From: Mycobacterium sp. D16Q13
GTDB taxonomy: Bacteria > Actinomycetota > Actinomycetes > Mycobacteriales > Mycobacteriaceae
Assembly (NCBI RefSeq): GCF_002013375.1
Contig: NZ_MAEW01000007.1
Location: forward strand, 124,001 to 188,000
Direction of reading: 5' to 3'
Length of the DNA stretch: 64,000 nt
A program made the position numbers and the translations under genes. Each line of letters opens with the position of its first letter. The stretch's first letter is position 1. The notes under the pieces are model-generated. The model was not told the origin of the DNA and searched no databases. It saw only the letters and a program-made list of their open reading frames with translations. Positions 39,373 through 50,646 of the stretch are shown one piece after another.

Positions 39373-40041
39373 TCACGCCGCGCCCTCCCCTAGATATCGC
39401 ACCCATGCCGGGTCGAGTTCTTTGACCGACGACAGCAGTCGCCAGTGCTGCCCCTTGGGCGGCATCGGCGTGGTGTGAAGCGACCAGCCCAGCTCCGAGA
39501 GCATCCGGTCCGCCTTGCGGTGATTACACGACGAACAGCAGGCCACGCAGTTCTCCCAGGAGTGCGTGCCCCCCTTGCTGCGCGGAATGACGTGGTCGAT
39601 GGTGTCGGCGCGGCCACCGCAGTACGCACAGCGGAACCGGTCGCGATGCATCAGCGCGGCGCGCGTCATCGGAACCCGCGCCCGGTACGGCACCCGCACA
39701 AAGGTCCTGAGCCTGATCACCGACGGAACCGCCACGGACGTCGTGGCGGCATGAATAACGGGAGCACCCGGGTCGTCGTGCACCACATCGGCCTTACCGC
39801 ACAGCAGCATGATCACGGCGCGACGCATCGGCAGCGCTGTGAGCGGCTCATATGTGGAGTTCAGCAATAACACGCGACGCCGGCCCCATAGGGAACCGGC
39901 GTCGTTGGAGTGCTGTGGGGGAATGGCCCCGGGGACCCTCGTCCCTGAGACACTGTGCAGTATTCGGGCCGACCCGTTCTGGGTCGGCCCAGCGCTGGCA
40001 CTGTTATGCCGGTGCCCGCGGCCCTTCTTGTGTTGCACCAT
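39373..40041 (-). CDS. HNH endonuclease family protein (Rv2469c-type)
   Basis: 222 residues from ATG 40041. The HNH motif [20 protein letters not shown] with [12 protein letters not shown] (about 148-186) gives two CxxC pairs and the HN…H catalytic set. The preceding segment [19 protein letters not shown] is the standard N-terminus of this actinobacterial clade. Its target is unknown; conservation at a fixed place between the DUF5130/ctaJ pair and glbO suggests a core cellular role and not a mobile one. Confidence 0.9.
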   Translation of the reverse strand: MVQHKKGRGHRHNSASAGPTQNGSARILHSVSGTRVPGAIPPQHSNDAGSLWGRRRVLLLNSTYEPLTALPMRRAVIMLLCGKADVVHDDPGAPVIHAATTSVAVPSVIRLRTFVRVPYRARVPMTRAALMHRDRFRCAYCGGRADTIDHVIPRSKGGTHSWENCVACCSSCNHRKADRMLSELGWSLHTTPMPPKGQHWRLLSSVKELDPAWVRYLGEGAA

Positions 40042-40161
40042 TGCACCCAGTGCACCACGATTCCGCGGTCTTCGCACGACAATTTATGCCGTGTTCGCAG
40101 GTCAATCCAATGAACATCGCGTAACCAACCCGGCTGAGCGGTCTAAGCGTGTACCGGCACA

Positions 40162-40569
40162 ATGGCGTACGTGGCAGCCCCTACCCCTGAAAACTTCTAC
40201 GACGCCGTCGGTGGCGCTGCCACTTTCCACGCGATAGTGGCCCGTTTCTACGAGCTTGTCGCCGATGACGAGGTGCTGCGCCCGCTGTATCCGGAGGAAG
40301 ACCTCACCGGCGCCGAGGATCGCCTCCGAATGTTCCTTGAACAGTATTGGGGCGGGCCGCGCACCTACTCGGAACAGCGCGGACATCCCCGGTTGCGGAT
40401 GCGCCACGCACCGTTTCGGATCGGTCCTATCGAACGCGACGCGTGGCTGCGCTGCATGCGGACCGCCGTCGACTCCATCGACCGCAACACCCTTGACGAC
40501 GACCATCGCGCCCAGCTGTGGAGCTACCTGGAGATGGCGGCGCAGTCGATGGTCAACTCGCCCTTCTGA
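40162..40569 (+). CDS. glbO: Truncated hemoglobin, group II (trHbO)
   Basis: 135 residues with the group II pattern: [47 protein letters not shown], including the proximal His in RMRHAPF (about 78) and the Trp (G8) in RDAWLRCM. It binds O2 or CO and is linked to respiration and redox protection in mycobacteria. Starts at ATG 40162; corresponds to Rv2470. Confidence 0.95.
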   Translation: MAYVAAPTPENFYDAVGGAATFHAIVARFYELVADDEVLRPLYPEEDLTGAEDRLRMFLEQYWGGPRTYSEQRGHPRLRMRHAPFRIGPIERDAWLRCMRTAVDSIDRNTLDDDHRAQLWSYLEMAAQSMVNSPF

Positions 40570-40620
40570 CAGTCGATCGCGATTCGGGGCCAGGGCCGTC
40601 GTGGTGCAGAATGATCAACC

Positions 40621-42210
40621 GTGACCGCCGCCGACTTGGGCCAACATGACGACCCTTGGTGGTCGCAGGCCGTCTTCTATCAGATCTACCCGCGGTCGTT
40701 CGGCGACAGCGACGGCGATGGCGTCGGCGATCTCGACGGTATTTCAGCAAAACTTGGCTACCTTGACCTCCTTGGCATCCAGGGAATCTGGCTAAATCCT
40801 GTTACCAGATCTCCGATGGCCGACCACGGTTATGACGTGTCGAACCCGCGGGACATCGATCCGTTGTTCGGCGGGCTGACCGCGATGCACAGGCTCATCG
40901 CCTCTGCGCACCGGCACGACATCAAGGTCATCATGGACCTGGTCCCCAACCACACCAGCTCCGAGCATCCCTGGTTCATCGAGGCGCTGGCCGCGACGCC
41001 GGGCAGCGACGCCCGCTCGCGCTATATCTTCCGCGACGGCAAGGGCGCCAATGGCGAACTGCCACCCAACAATTGGCCCTCGGTGTTCGGCGGCCCGGCC
41101 TGGACGCGGGTGACCGAACCCGATGGCACCCCCGGCCAGTGGTACCTGCATTTGTTCGCCCCCGAGCAGCCCGATGTCAACTGGGACAACCCGGAAGTGT
41201 TCGACGACTTCGCAGAGACCCTGCGCTTTTGGCTCGACCGGGGCATCGACGGGTTCCGCCTCGACGTGGCCCATGGCATGGCCAAGCGCCCAGGCCTCCC
41301 CGATCTCGAGGACACCGACACCTCGATGCTGCATATCGACGACGAGGACCCGCGCTTCAACAACGAGGGCGTACACGAGTACCACCGCAAGATCCGCAAG
41401 GTGCTCGACCAGTACCGCGATGTGGTTGCCGTCGGCGAGATCTGGGTGAACGACAACACCCGCTTCGCCGAATACGTCAGGCCCGACGAGTTGCATCTCG
41501 GATTCAACTTCAAACTGGTAGAGGCCGACTTCGACGCGGACAAGATCCGCACCGCCATCGAAAACTCGCTCACCGCAGTGAATTCCGTAGGAGCGATGCC
41601 TACCTGGACATTGTCCAATCACGACGTGGAGCGTGAGGTGACGCGCTACGGCGATGGCCCGATTGGCCAGTGGCGAGCCCGTGCCATGGCCCTGGTGATG
41701 CTCGCACTGCCGGGAACTGTGTTCATCTACAACGGCTCCGAACTGGGGTTGCCCAACGTGCAATTGCCCGACGAGGCTCTGCAGGATCCGGTGTGGGAGC
41801 GCTCCGGCCACACCGAGCGGGGTCGCGACGGCTGCCGCGTGCCCATCCCCTGGGAGGGCACCGATCCGCCCTATGGCTTCTCAACCAACGATCAGACCTG
41901 GCTGCCGATGCCGCACGGCTGGGCCGATTTCACGGTCGAACGTCAGTTGGAGCGCACCGATTCCACGCTGTCTCTGTATCGGCGTGCCATTGAATTACGC
42001 AAGAACCGAGGGGAATTCAACGGCACCAGCCTGGAGTGGTACGGCAGCCCGCCGGGTGCGCTGGCCTTCCGCGTCAAGGGCGGCGGCCTGACCTGCGCTT
42101 TGAACGTCAGCAGTGATCTGGTGGATTTGCCTGCGGGCGAAGTCATCCTGGCCAGCGGGCCCCTCGTCAATGGCAAACTGCCGCGCAATACCGCGGCCTG
42201 GATCGTCTAA
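40621..42210 (+). CDS. aglA: Alpha-glucosidase (GH13)
   Basis: 529 residues with a (β/α)8 barrel of GH13: QIYPRSFGDSDGDGVGDLDG near the N-terminus, DLVPNHTSSEHPWF (region I), DGFRLDVAHGM with the nucleophile Asp (region II, about 213-223), VVAVGEIWV with the acid/base Glu (region III), and TLSNHDVERE (region IV). It hydrolyses α-1,4 or α-1,6 glucosides or oligosaccharides. Corresponds to Rv2471. Stop overlaps the stop of the following convergent gene. Confidence 0.95.
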   Translation: MTAADLGQHDDPWWSQAVFYQIYPRSFGDSDGDGVGDLDGISAKLGYLDLLGIQGIWLNPVTRSPMADHGYDVSNPRDIDPLFGGLTAMHRLIASAHRHDIKVIMDLVPNHTSSEHPWFIEALAATPGSDARSRYIFRDGKGANGELPPNNWPSVFGGPAWTRVTEPDGTPGQWYLHLFAPEQPDVNWDNPEVFDDFAETLRFWLDRGIDGFRLDVAHGMAKRPGLPDLEDTDTSMLHIDDEDPRFNNEGVHEYHRKIRKVLDQYRDVVAVGEIWVNDNTRFAEYVRPDELHLGFNFKLVEADFDADKIRTAIENSLTAVNSVGAMPTWTLSNHDVEREVTRYGDGPIGQWRARAMALVMLALPGTVFIYNGSELGLPNVQLPDEALQDPVWERSGHTERGRDGCRVPIPWEGTDPPYGFSTNDQTWLPMPHGWADFTVERQLERTDSTLSLYRRAIELRKNRGEFNGTSLEWYGSPPGALAFRVKGGGLTCALNVSSDLVDLPAGEVILASGPLVNGKLPRNTAAWIV

Positions 42211-42853
42211 CGGACCCGTAGCGACAGATCGGTCCGGCGGCGATACACCGATCCGAATCGGGCATCCAGCCGCAACCACGCCGGCACGGCACGCACTCGC
42301 ACCGGTTCGCCCTCGGGCGGGCTCGTGGGAACAAATCCCATTGCAGCCAAGGCGAATACGCATCGCATCGGCACGTCAACCGGCCTACCGTCGGTTCCGT
42401 CGACGGTGACGACGGACTGATCCAGCAGTGACACGGGCGGACCGTGGGCGCTGCCGTGTTCGCGAGCCAGCTCTCCCCCGCGCTGTGCCAGCTCGAGCAC
42501 CGTCCGCGCCGGGATGTCGTCGAGATACTCGAAGCCGCTATCGGCGGGCAGCGCGCCCCGCACGCCGAGTCCATGGGGAACCCCGTGTGCACGTAGCCGT
42601 TCGCATCCGGGGCCTGCAGGCCACGCAGCACTTCATCGACGGTGGCGGAGATATCGGGCGTCCTCAGCTCACCGCGCACCGCACGACAGGCCAGCACATC
42701 GAATTGTGTTGCGGTCCAGACAACTACCCGACCATCTTCTCGAGCGCGCAACCGCACCACCGCCGTGTCGTCCATACGGGAAACACGGGTGAGAAAGGTC
42801 GCCAGGTCTTTGCGGTCGGAGGCGTCGGGCACCCGTAGAGCGGCTTCGCTCAC
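42207..42853 (-). pseudogene. Rv2474c-like conserved protein, frameshifted
   Basis: Two frames make one protein. The first runs from the GTG at 42853 (overlapping the thioesterase stop by 4 nt), through TVDEVLRGLQAPDANGYVHT and GFPMDSA. The second begins RGALPADSGFEYLDDIPART and continues in a +1 relation to stop at 42207. The switch falls near 42556-42562, where one base is missing inside the run GGACTCGGCGTGCGGGGCGC. Together they give about 215 residues, near the length of Rv2474c. Function is unknown. A sequencing error in a GC-rich run is an alternative explanation to a true mutation. Confidence 0.75.
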
Positions 42854-43278
42854 TGTCGCGACCACCGCTGCAAGTACTCGCGGTGGGTGTCGGTGAGACG
42901 CAGCAGGGTTTGGCTGTCCAGGTGGAACGTCACCAATTGGGTGTCCGCGATCACGGCGGGTTTGGAGTCCGGAGCCGCGTCCACCGAGCGCACCTCATAG
43001 TTGATCGTGAAGTCCACCGCCCGGATCTTCGACACCCACATGGTCACCTGCAGCGGTGAGTCCGCGAGCCGCACCTGCCCCTTGTACTTCACGTGGACAT
43101 CGGCGATGAGCAGGCCCGTGGTGGTGATCTCTGCGCCAAAAACATCGCGCAGGAAGGGCACTCGCGCCTCTTCCAGGATTGTCACCATCGTCGCGTGGTT
43201 CACATGCTGGTACATGTCGATATCGGACCAACGGACCGGAACCGCCGCGACATAGCCGGGCTTCTCGCTAACGCTCAT
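42850..43278 (-). CDS. Hotdog-fold acyl-CoA thioesterase (4HBT)
   Basis: 142 residues with the 4HBT signature VRWSDIDMYQHVNHATMV (about 16-33, Asp and HVNH), followed by VHVKYKGQVRLADSPL. It corresponds to Rv2475c, for which thioesterase activity on acyl-CoAs is expected from family. It sits 8 bp after gdh and is followed by the frameshifted gene with a 4-nt overlap. Confidence 0.92.
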   Translation of the reverse strand: MSVSEKPGYVAAVPVRWSDIDMYQHVNHATMVTILEEARVPFLRDVFGAEITTTGLLIADVHVKYKGQVRLADSPLQVTMWVSKIRAVDFTINYEVRSVDAAPDSKPAVIADTQLVTFHLDSQTLLRLTDTHREYLQRWSRQ

Positions 43279-43285
43279 CGCACCA

Positions 43286-46200
43286 TCATGCAGGACCGCT
43301 GATGCTGCTCCTGATCATCCCTCTGATCTGGCGCGCTGCCACCGACAACGTCGCCAGGTCCGGTTCACCCGAGGCAAAGATCTCCGCGAGTGTGCTGCGC
43401 GCGCGCTCCAGACGCGAGGCATTGGTGAACTCCCACTCGGCGATCTTCTGCTCGCCCGTCTCATCGGGTTCGCCCACCGAAAGCACATCCATGGTGAGCG
43501 CTCGCAGCGAGGAGTAGATGTCATCGCGGATCGCCAGCCGAGCCAGGGAATGCCAGCGGTCATTGCGTTCCAGCTGGGAGACGGCGGTCAGTAGATCGTC
43601 CACCCTCAGGTCGTCCATCAGGGTGAAGTACAGATCCGCGACCTCCGCGCCATCGCGGTCGGCGATATCGGCGATGTCGATGACGTCCAACAGACTGAAT
43701 CCGTACAAGCAGCCGGCAACATCGCCGGCGAGATCGGCCGGAACGCCCAGCGCCACCAAGTCTTCGGTCTGCTTGGTGACGATCTCCAGGTCGTGACCGC
43801 GCAGCCAAGTGGTGAGCTTCGGGGTCAGCTCGGCGATTCCTTCTGCGAAGCGGTTGATCTCGGCACCGACCGCCAGAGGCTGCGGCCGGTAGCTGATCAG
43901 CCACCGTGATGCGCGGTCCAGCAGGCGGCGCATGTCCAGGGTCAGCCGATCCGAAACCGACACCGGTACATCGGCATGCCGGATTCGGTCCCACAGTGAG
44001 CGCAGCCCGAAGATGGCCTCCACGGCCACATAGGTCTTGAGTCCGTCGACTGAACCCGTCCCGGCGTCTTCGAAAAGCCGGTACACATACGTGATTCCGC
44101 CGCAGTCGACCACCGCGTTCACCAGCATGGTCGCGTAGATCTCTTTACGTAGCGGATGCTTGCGGATCTCCGCATCGAAGCGCTCACGCAGCTCGTCCGG
44201 GAAGTAATGCACCATCCGCCGCTGCGTGACCTCTTGCTCGGGGGCGTCACTGGCCAGCAGGTCCGCCTTGAGCGCCAGCTTCACGTGCGCCATCAGTGTC
44301 GACAACTCCGGGGACGTCAAACCGATCCCGAGTGCGGCGCGACGCTCGATCTCCTTCTCGGAGGGCAATGCCTCCAGCGCACGATCCAGACCGCGATCGG
44401 CCACCAGATGGGCGATCTGTCGCGCGTGAACGCTCAGCAGCGAGGCCGCGTTGGCCCGGCTCGTACCCATGAGGTTGTTCTGGGACTCGTTGTCGGCCAA
44501 TACAAGTGCTGCGACGTCGTCGGTCATGGACTCCAGGAGCGCGGTGCGCTCGGAAGCCTCGACCTTGCCGGCGCTGACCAGCGAGTCGACCAGAATCTTG
44601 ATGTTGACCTCGTGGTCGGAGCAGTCCACCCCGGCGGAGTTGTCCAGTGCGTCGGTGTTGACCCGACCACCGTTGAGCTCGTACTCGATGCGGCCGCGCG
44701 AGGTCAGACCCAGGTTGCCGCCCTCGCCGATCACCTTGGCGCGCATCTGGTTTCCGTTGACACGGACCGGGTCGTTGGCCTTGTCCCCCACTTCGGCGTG
44801 CGATTCGCTCTCGGCTTTGACGTAGGTGCCGATACCGCCGTTGAAGAACAGGTCGACGGGGGCGAGCAAGATGGCCCGGATGAGCTGCGGCGGTGTCATC
44901 TCGGTGACATCGCCGTCGATGCCGAGGGCCTCACGCACCTCCGGGCTGATCGGCACCGACTTCTGTTCCTTGCTGTACACGCCGCCCCCGGCGCTGATGA
45001 GCGCCGGGTTGTAGTCGGCCCAGCTGGAGCGCTCCAACGCGAACATCCGCTTGCGTTCTGCCCACGACGACGCCGGGTCGGGGTTGGGGTCCAGGAAGAT
45101 GTCCCGGTGGTCGAAGGCGGCCACCAGCTTGATGTGCTGCGAGAGCAGCATGCCGTTGCCGAACACGTCGCCGCTCATATCGCCAACCCCGGCGACCGTG
45201 AAATCTTCTGTCTGGGTGTCGATCCCCATTTCCAGGAAGTGACGCTTGACGCTCTCCCAGGCACCGCGGGCGGTGATTCCCATGGCCTTGTGGTCGTACC
45301 CGACGGACCCGCCGGAGGCGAACGCGTCACCCAGCCAGAATCCGTACGACTTGGCGACATCGTTGGCGATATCGGAGAACGTCGCGGTGCCCTTGTCCGC
45401 CGCTACCACCAGATAGGTGTCATCGCCGTCGCGGCGGCGCACCCCCTGCGGCGGGATGACGGCGTTGGTGGCGCTGTCCAAGTTGTCGGTGAGGTCAAGC
45501 AGGCCACCGATGAATCGCCGGTAGCATTCGACGCCCTCGGCGCGGAACGCATCCCGGTCGACGGCGGCATCGCCGGTGGTGGCCGGCGGCTGCTTGACGA
45601 CGAATCCGCCCTTGGCCCCGACGGGGACGATGACGGCGTTCTTCACGGCCTGCGCCTTGACCAACCCCAGGATCTCGGTCCGGAAGTCCTCGCGGCGATC
45701 CGACCAGCGCAGCCCGCCGCGGGCGACGGGGCCGAAGCGCAGGTGCACACCCTCAACGCGTGGCGAGTACACGAAGATCTCGAACCGCGGCCTGGGCTCG
45801 GGCAGCTCCTCGATCTCACGGGGATTGAGCTTGAAGGCGAGCACCCCCTTGGCCCGGGCCGAGTTCTCTTCCGTCACAAAGTAGTTGGTGCGCAGGGTGG
45901 CCTGGATCAGCGCGAAGAAGGCGCGCAGCACTCGGTCGGTATCGAGGCTGACGACCTTGTCGATCTCGGCCAGAACCCGCTCCGCCTTGGTGTCGGCCAG
46001 CGTGTTGTCGGTAATGGCCGGATCGAAACGCGCCTCGAAGAGTTCCACGAAGTCGCGCGCGGTGGCGGAATTGTCGGCGAGCACGGTCTCGATGTGTGCC
46101 TGGCTGTAGGGGAAGCCGGCCTGCCGCAGGTATTTGGCATATCCGCGCAAAATGGTGATCTGACCGGCGGTGAGCCCGGCCCGCAGCACCAGTTCGTTGA

Positions 46201-48133
46201 ATCGGTCCGTCTCGACGCGGCCATTCCACACATCGTCGATCGCGTCGGTGAAGAGCTGCGCGCGGTGCTGCACACCCTCGGCATCAAAGGTGCGTGCGAT
46301 CGCCGGGTGCACCACGATGCGGAATGCGTACAGCGATACGGCAAGCCCATCGGGGCGGGTGAAGTGATAGGGGCGTTCCTCCATCACATCCACGCCCATG
46401 CTGTGCAGAACCGGCAGCACCTGACTCAGCGACGCCGAGCGTCCGCCCAGGTACATGCTGAGCACACCGGTGGCCGGCTCTTCGGCCGCATCGTAGGCAA
46501 GATCCAGCGAATTATCCTGGAGCCCTTCGATCCTCGCGATGTCATCAATGGCATCCACAGGTGTGACGTTTGTCTTGAAGACCTCGGGAAGGATGACCGA
46601 GTAGCGCTCGGCGCAGGCGCGATCGATCGGCGAGTCCGGCCGCACCGCGCTCACCAGACGGTCACTCCAGGTGCGGCTGGTCTGAGTGAGCAGTCCCTGC
46701 AAACGAATCCGGTTCGCCTCGGAGGTATCGACACTTGTGGACAGGTTGTCCTCGGGCATACGAATCGTGAAATGGACCAATGCCCAGGGTGATTCGCTGA
46801 CACGCGCGGTGTAATCGATACCCGTGCCGCCGAGCTCACGCACCAGGGTGTCCTGCATGGCCAGTCGAACGGTCGTGGTGTACCGGTCGCGGGGCAGGTA
46901 CACCAGGGCGGTCACGAAGTTGCCGAGCTCGTCGGATCTCAGAAACAGCAGCGAACCCGGGTGCGCACCAATGTTCCTCACGGCGGTGACGATGTTCTGC
47001 AGCTGGTCCACGCCCACCGCGAACAGCTCCGCGCGGGGCAGGTTCTGCATGATGTCGATGAGCATGTGCCCGGCCAGCGTGTCCTGGTTGGCGTCCGAGC
47101 GCGCCAGAACCTGGTGTACCCGATCGGAGATCACCGGGATGTCCAGTACGTCGGCATTCATGGCGGCCACGGTGAACACGCCCACGAGGCGGTGCTCGAT
47201 GGCGGGACCGCTGCCGTCGTCCTGCCGGATCACCACGATATTCGGATAAATCGCGTAACGCAGATAGGTCGGCACGGTGGCCTGAGCCAGGACCAGCAGC
47301 TCGTCGTTATGGGTGAGCTGCGGAAGCACCTCTTCGCGCCGCTTGAGCAGGCCGAGCCGACTCGATTCGTCGACGGTGGCCCGCCCGTCCGCGACGGTGC
47401 ACCTCTGATATCCGAGCACCGTGAAGTTGCCTTCGACGAGCCAGCGCAGCAGGTTCGCCACCTCGGTGAGTTCGGCGGACGAGAACCGTGCCGTGCCCGC
47501 CGAGGCGTCTAGGTCGGCAGCCAGCTCGATGACCGCGTCACGCATGGCATCGGTGTCCGCAGCGACATGGCTGCCGTCTTCGAGGGTGTGCGGCAGCTGC
47601 GTCTCGATGAAGGCCAGCCGCTCGGCGTCGATGGAGGGCGGCAGCTGCAGATGGATCCAGCACTCGGCACCGATGGCGGTATCGCTGTGCGGGTTGTCGA
47701 CCGGTACCGCGGAGAGCAGGGTGCCGTCGGCGGAACGTTCGACCGTAAAGACCGGGTCCATCAGGTCCACTATCGCGACGCCCAAACGGCGCAGCAGCAC
47801 GGTGACGGAGTCGGTAAGCAACGGCGTGTAGTCGGTGACCAACTGCAAGGCGGTTCCGAGCCCCGCATCGTCTCCGTTGCGATAAACGGCCATCGAAATC
47901 GCGTGCGGCGGGCGTTGCGCTGCCAGCCGCAGCAGCGACCGCATGAGTGCCTCACGCACGGGCGGCGCCGGCGGTGTCGCGTGGCCGTCAGCATCGAGCG
48001 CTTCGTCCCATTCCTGGTCGCCCAGGAATCGGGAGTGACTGAATGCAGCCTCCAGCGCCTCAATGGTCGGCACGCCAGATCCATTGGTAGATGGCGTGTT
48101 TTCGGGAGTTGTGGTCCCTGTCTTAACAGTCAC
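43286..48133 (-). CDS. gdh: NAD-specific glutamate dehydrogenase, large L_180 class
   Basis: A 1615-residue enzyme for the interconversion of glutamate and 2-oxoglutarate, important for nitrogen metabolism in mycobacteria. The N-terminal half (about 1-620) has regulatory ACT-type regions; the catalytic core shows [18 protein letters not shown] (about 800) and [18 protein letters not shown] (substrate Lys region, about 830). The Rossmann domain and C-terminal helical part are complete. I chose the GTG at 48133, preceded by CAGGAGC; the frame runs up to 48175. The homologue Rv2476c has about 1624 residues. Confidence 0.96.
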   Translation of the reverse strand: MTVKTGTTTPENTPSTNGSGVPTIEALEAAFSHSRFLGDQEWDEALDADGHATPPAPPVREALMRSLLRLAAQRPPHAISMAVYRNGDDAGLGTALQLVTDYTPLLTDSVTVLLRRLGVAIVDLMDPVFTVERSADGTLLSAVPVDNPHSDTAIGAECWIHLQLPPSIDAERLAFIETQLPHTLEDGSHVAADTDAMRDAVIELAADLDASAGTARFSSAELTEVANLLRWLVEGNFTVLGYQRCTVADGRATVDESSRLGLLKRREEVLPQLTHNDELLVLAQATVPTYLRYAIYPNIVVIRQDDGSGPAIEHRLVGVFTVAAMNADVLDIPVISDRVHQVLARSDANQDTLAGHMLIDIMQNLPRAELFAVGVDQLQNIVTAVRNIGAHPGSLLFLRSDELGNFVTALVYLPRDRYTTTVRLAMQDTLVRELGGTGIDYTARVSESPWALVHFTIRMPEDNLSTSVDTSEANRIRLQGLLTQTSRTWSDRLVSAVRPDSPIDRACAERYSVILPEVFKTNVTPVDAIDDIARIEGLQDNSLDLAYDAAEEPATGVLSMYLGGRSASLSQVLPVLHSMGVDVMEERPYHFTRPDGLAVSLYAFRIVVHPAIARTFDAEGVQHRAQLFTDAIDDVWNGRVETDRFNELVLRAGLTAGQITILRGYAKYLRQAGFPYSQAHIETVLADNSATARDFVELFEARFDPAITDNTLADTKAERVLAEIDKVVSLDTDRVLRAFFALIQATLRTNYFVTEENSARAKGVLAFKLNPREIEELPEPRPRFEIFVYSPRVEGVHLRFGPVARGGLRWSDRREDFRTEILGLVKAQAVKNAVIVPVGAKGGFVVKQPPATTGDAAVDRDAFRAEGVECYRRFIGGLLDLTDNLDSATNAVIPPQGVRRRDGDDTYLVVAADKGTATFSDIANDVAKSYGFWLGDAFASGGSVGYDHKAMGITARGAWESVKRHFLEMGIDTQTEDFTVAGVGDMSGDVFGNGMLLSQHIKLVAAFDHRDIFLDPNPDPASSWAERKRMFALERSSWADYNPALISAGGGVYSKEQKSVPISPEVREALGIDGDVTEMTPPQLIRAILLAPVDLFFNGGIGTYVKAESESHAEVGDKANDPVRVNGNQMRAKVIGEGGNLGLTSRGRIEYELNGGRVNTDALDNSAGVDCSDHEVNIKILVDSLVSAGKVEASERTALLESMTDDVAALVLADNESQNNLMGTSRANAASLLSVHARQIAHLVADRGLDRALEALPSEKEIERRAALGIGLTSPELSTLMAHVKLALKADLLASDAPEQEVTQRRMVHYFPDELRERFDAEIRKHPLRKEIYATMLVNAVVDCGGITYVYRLFEDAGTGSVDGLKTYVAVEAIFGLRSLWDRIRHADVPVSVSDRLTLDMRRLLDRASRWLISYRPQPLAVGAEINRFAEGIAELTPKLTTWLRGHDLEIVTKQTEDLVALGVPADLAGDVAGCLYGFSLLDVIDIADIADRDGAEVADLYFTLMDDLRVDDLLTAVSQLERNDRWHSLARLAIRDDIYSSLRALTMDVLSVGEPDETGEQKIAEWEFTNASRLERARSTLAEIFASGEPDLATLSVAARQIRGMIRSSISGPA

Positions 48134-48186
48134 GCAGAACGCTCCTGGCCGAGTTTGCATGCCGGGTTTCGGCACGCAATCTCACC

Positions 48187-49860
48187 CTAGTCGCGAGTCA
48201 GGCGGCGGTGGGTAACTCTGTGAGGTCTGGCTGCATCGATACCCAAACGTTCAACTTTGTTGTCTTCGTACGCCTGGAAGTTGCCTTCAAACCAGAACCA
48301 TGCGGCGGGGTTATCGTCGGATCCCTCCCACGCCAGGATGTGCGTGCAGGTGCGGTCCAGGAACCAGCGGTCGTGCGAGATGACCACCGCGCAGCCGGGG
48401 AACTGCTCGAGCGCGTTCTCCAGTGAACTCAGGGTTTCGACATCGAGGTCGTTGGTGGGCTCGTCGAGCAGGATCAGGTTGCCGCCCTGTTTGAGGGTAA
48501 GCGCCAGGTTGAGACGGTTGCGCTCACCACCGGACAGGACGCCCGCTGGCTTCTGCTGATCCGGCCCCTTGAATCCGAACGCAGAAACATAAGCCCGCGA
48601 AGGCATTTCATTCTGACCGACCACAATGTGGTCGAGCCCGTCGGAAACGACCTCCCAGACGTTCTTCTTGGGGTCGATGCCGGCGCGGCTTTGGTCGACG
48701 TAGCTCAGTTTGACGGTCTCGCCCACCTTGACCTCGCCACCATCGGGGTTTTCCAACCCGACGATGGTCTTGAACAGGGTGGTCTTACCGACGCCGTTGG
48801 GGCCGATGACGCCGACGATGCCGTTACGGGGCAGCGTGAACGACAGATCCTTGATGAGGGCGCGTTCCTCGAAGCCCTTGTCGAGATGGCTGACCTCGAC
48901 CACCACATTGCCCAACCGCGGGCCCGTGGGGATCTGGATCTCCTCGAAGTCCAGCTTCCGCGTCTTCTCCGCCTCGGCAGCCATCTCCTCGTACCGCCCG
49001 AGCCGTGCCTTGTTCTTGGCCTGCCGGGCCTTGGCTCCCGAACGCACCCACGCGAGCTCTTCCTGCAAGCGCTTGTGCAGCTTGGCATCCTTTCGCCCCT
49101 GCACGGCGATGCGATCGGCCTTCTTCTCCAGGTACGTGGAGTAGTTGCCCTCGTAGGGGTACGCGCGGCCGCGGTCCAGTTCGAGGATCCACTCGGCAAC
49201 ATTGTCCAGGAAGTACCGGTCGTGGGTCACGGCCAGGATGGCGCCCGGGTAGTTGGCCAAGTGCTGCTCCAGCCACAGCACGCTCTCGGCGTCCAAGTGG
49301 TTGGTGGGCTCGTCGAGGAGCAGCAGGTCCGGCTTGGACAGCAGCAGCTTGCACAAGGCGACGCGTCGACGCTCACCACCGGACAGATGCGTCACCGGCT
49401 CGTCCGGGGGCGGACAACGCAGCGCGTCCATGGCCTGCTCAAGCTGCGAGTCGATATCCCAGGCATCGGCGGCGTCCAGCTCTTCCTGGAGCTTGCCCAT
49501 CTCTTCCATGAGCTCGTCGGAGTAGTCGGTGGCCATCAACTCGGCGACCTCGTTGTACCGATTGAGCTTGCCCTTGAGCGCCACGCCGGCCTCGACGTTC
49601 TCGCGCACCGTCTTGGTCTCGTCTAGCTGCGGCTCCTGCATCAGGATGCCGACGCTGGCCCCATTGGCCAGGAAGGCCTCGCCGTTGTTCGGCTTGTCGA
49701 GCCCGGCCATGATCTTCAGGACGCTGGATTTACCGGCACCGTTCGGACCGACCACACCAATCTTGGCGCCGGGCAGGAAGTTCAGGGTGACATCGTCGAG
49801 GATGACCTTGTCGCCATGCGCCTTGCGGACTTTCATCATCGTGTAGATGTACTCAGCCAT
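48187..49860 (-). CDS. ettA: ABC-F energy-dependent translational throttle protein EttA
   Basis: 557 residues with two ABC ATPase domains: Walker A GPNGAGKSSVLKIM (about 39) and LSGGERRRVALCKLLLSKPD then DEPTNHLD; second Walker A GPNGVGKTTLF (about 355) and LSGGERNRLNLALTLKQGG then DEPTNDLD. The linker and arm between domains carry many Lys/Glu. EttA binds ribosomes and gates translation by ATP/ADP. Corresponds to Rv2477c. Start ATG at 49860. Confidence 0.96.
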   Translation of the reverse strand: MAEYIYTMMKVRKAHGDKVILDDVTLNFLPGAKIGVVGPNGAGKSSVLKIMAGLDKPNNGEAFLANGASVGILMQEPQLDETKTVRENVEAGVALKGKLNRYNEVAELMATDYSDELMEEMGKLQEELDAADAWDIDSQLEQAMDALRCPPPDEPVTHLSGGERRRVALCKLLLSKPDLLLLDEPTNHLDAESVLWLEQHLANYPGAILAVTHDRYFLDNVAEWILELDRGRAYPYEGNYSTYLEKKADRIAVQGRKDAKLHKRLQEELAWVRSGAKARQAKNKARLGRYEEMAAEAEKTRKLDFEEIQIPTGPRLGNVVVEVSHLDKGFEERALIKDLSFTLPRNGIVGVIGPNGVGKTTLFKTIVGLENPDGGEVKVGETVKLSYVDQSRAGIDPKKNVWEVVSDGLDHIVVGQNEMPSRAYVSAFGFKGPDQQKPAGVLSGGERNRLNLALTLKQGGNLILLDEPTNDLDVETLSSLENALEQFPGCAVVISHDRWFLDRTCTHILAWEGSDDNPAAWFWFEGNFQAYEDNKVERLGIDAARPHRVTHRRLTRD

Positions 49861-49977
49861 TGCCGCGCTGTCGCCTCTCCTCTAAGTTCTTTAGCCGCAG
49901 CTCACGACCATTCTTGTGAGCCGCCCGAACCATCCTAGGTGAGAGGCGACCGCGCGGTCGCCGGTGTCAGCTCGGGA

Positions 49978-50460
49978 TCACGCACTCAAGCGCAGGTTTC
50001 CCGACTCCTCGCTGCTCTCGTCCGTTTCCGGCAGGTCCGTCGTGGACTGTTCGGGCCCCGGATCGGGTTGCTCCGCTGCTTCGGCATCCTCCTGCTTGCC
50101 GGTGTACCCGGCCTTCTCTATCCGGGCGATGGTCCGCGACAGATCTGGCCCAACGGCGATCGCCTTCATCTCCGTGACCTGACGGCGGTTGCCGTCCTTG
50201 TCCTCGAACTCGCTGGTATGCAGATGACCGTGCACGATCACCGGCGCTCCCTTCCCCAGCGCAGCACCCACCCCGGTGACTAGACGTCCCCAGCAGGTGA
50301 CATTGATGAAGAGGGAGTTCGAATTCACCCAACTGCCGTCCTCACGCCGCCGGCGCGCATTACTGGCGACGCGAAACTTGATCATTTCGTCGGAGCCGAC
50401 CTGGCGCCGCTTGAGGTCTCCGACGATGGAGCCGATCACAGTCACTGGCGTTTCAAACAT
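49978..50460 (-). CDS. Single-stranded DNA-binding (SSB-family) protein
   Basis: 160 residues from ATG 50460 (the frame extends to 50505). OB-fold residues MFETPVTVIGSIVGDLKRRQ, FINVTCWGRLVTGVGAALGKG and VIVHGHLHTSEFEDKDGNRR fit SSB. The C-terminus (about 118-160) is acidic but does not end in the DDDIPF-type tip of canonical SSB; it ends GNLRLSA. It corresponds to Rv2478c, a second SSB-like protein and not the essential ssb. Role probably auxiliary in repair. Confidence 0.85.
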   Translation of the reverse strand: MFETPVTVIGSIVGDLKRRQVGSDEMIKFRVASNARRRREDGSWVNSNSLFINVTCWGRLVTGVGAALGKGAPVIVHGHLHTSEFEDKDGNRRQVTEMKAIAVGPDLSRTIARIEKAGYTGKQEDAEAAEQPDPGPEQSTTDLPETDESSEESGNLRLSA

Positions 50461-50646
50461 GGTTCGTGCCTTTCCTATCGCTATATCTGTTCTCAGCACC
50501 GCCAATCCGGTGCCCTTGGCAGCTCCAGTAACCCGGCACGCACCGACACCGCGACGACATGCGGGCGCGTTCGGGCGGTCGCTGTGGATGAGTTCCGGAT
50601 TGGGGACAACTGGCCGATGCGTCCGGCCACCCGTACCTTGCTTGAC

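Noticed and set aside
44156..46792. 878-codon plus-strand frame antisense to gdh
   Set aside because: His/Arg/Gly-rich shadow sequence without family features; the opposite strand encodes the complete glutamate dehydrogenase.
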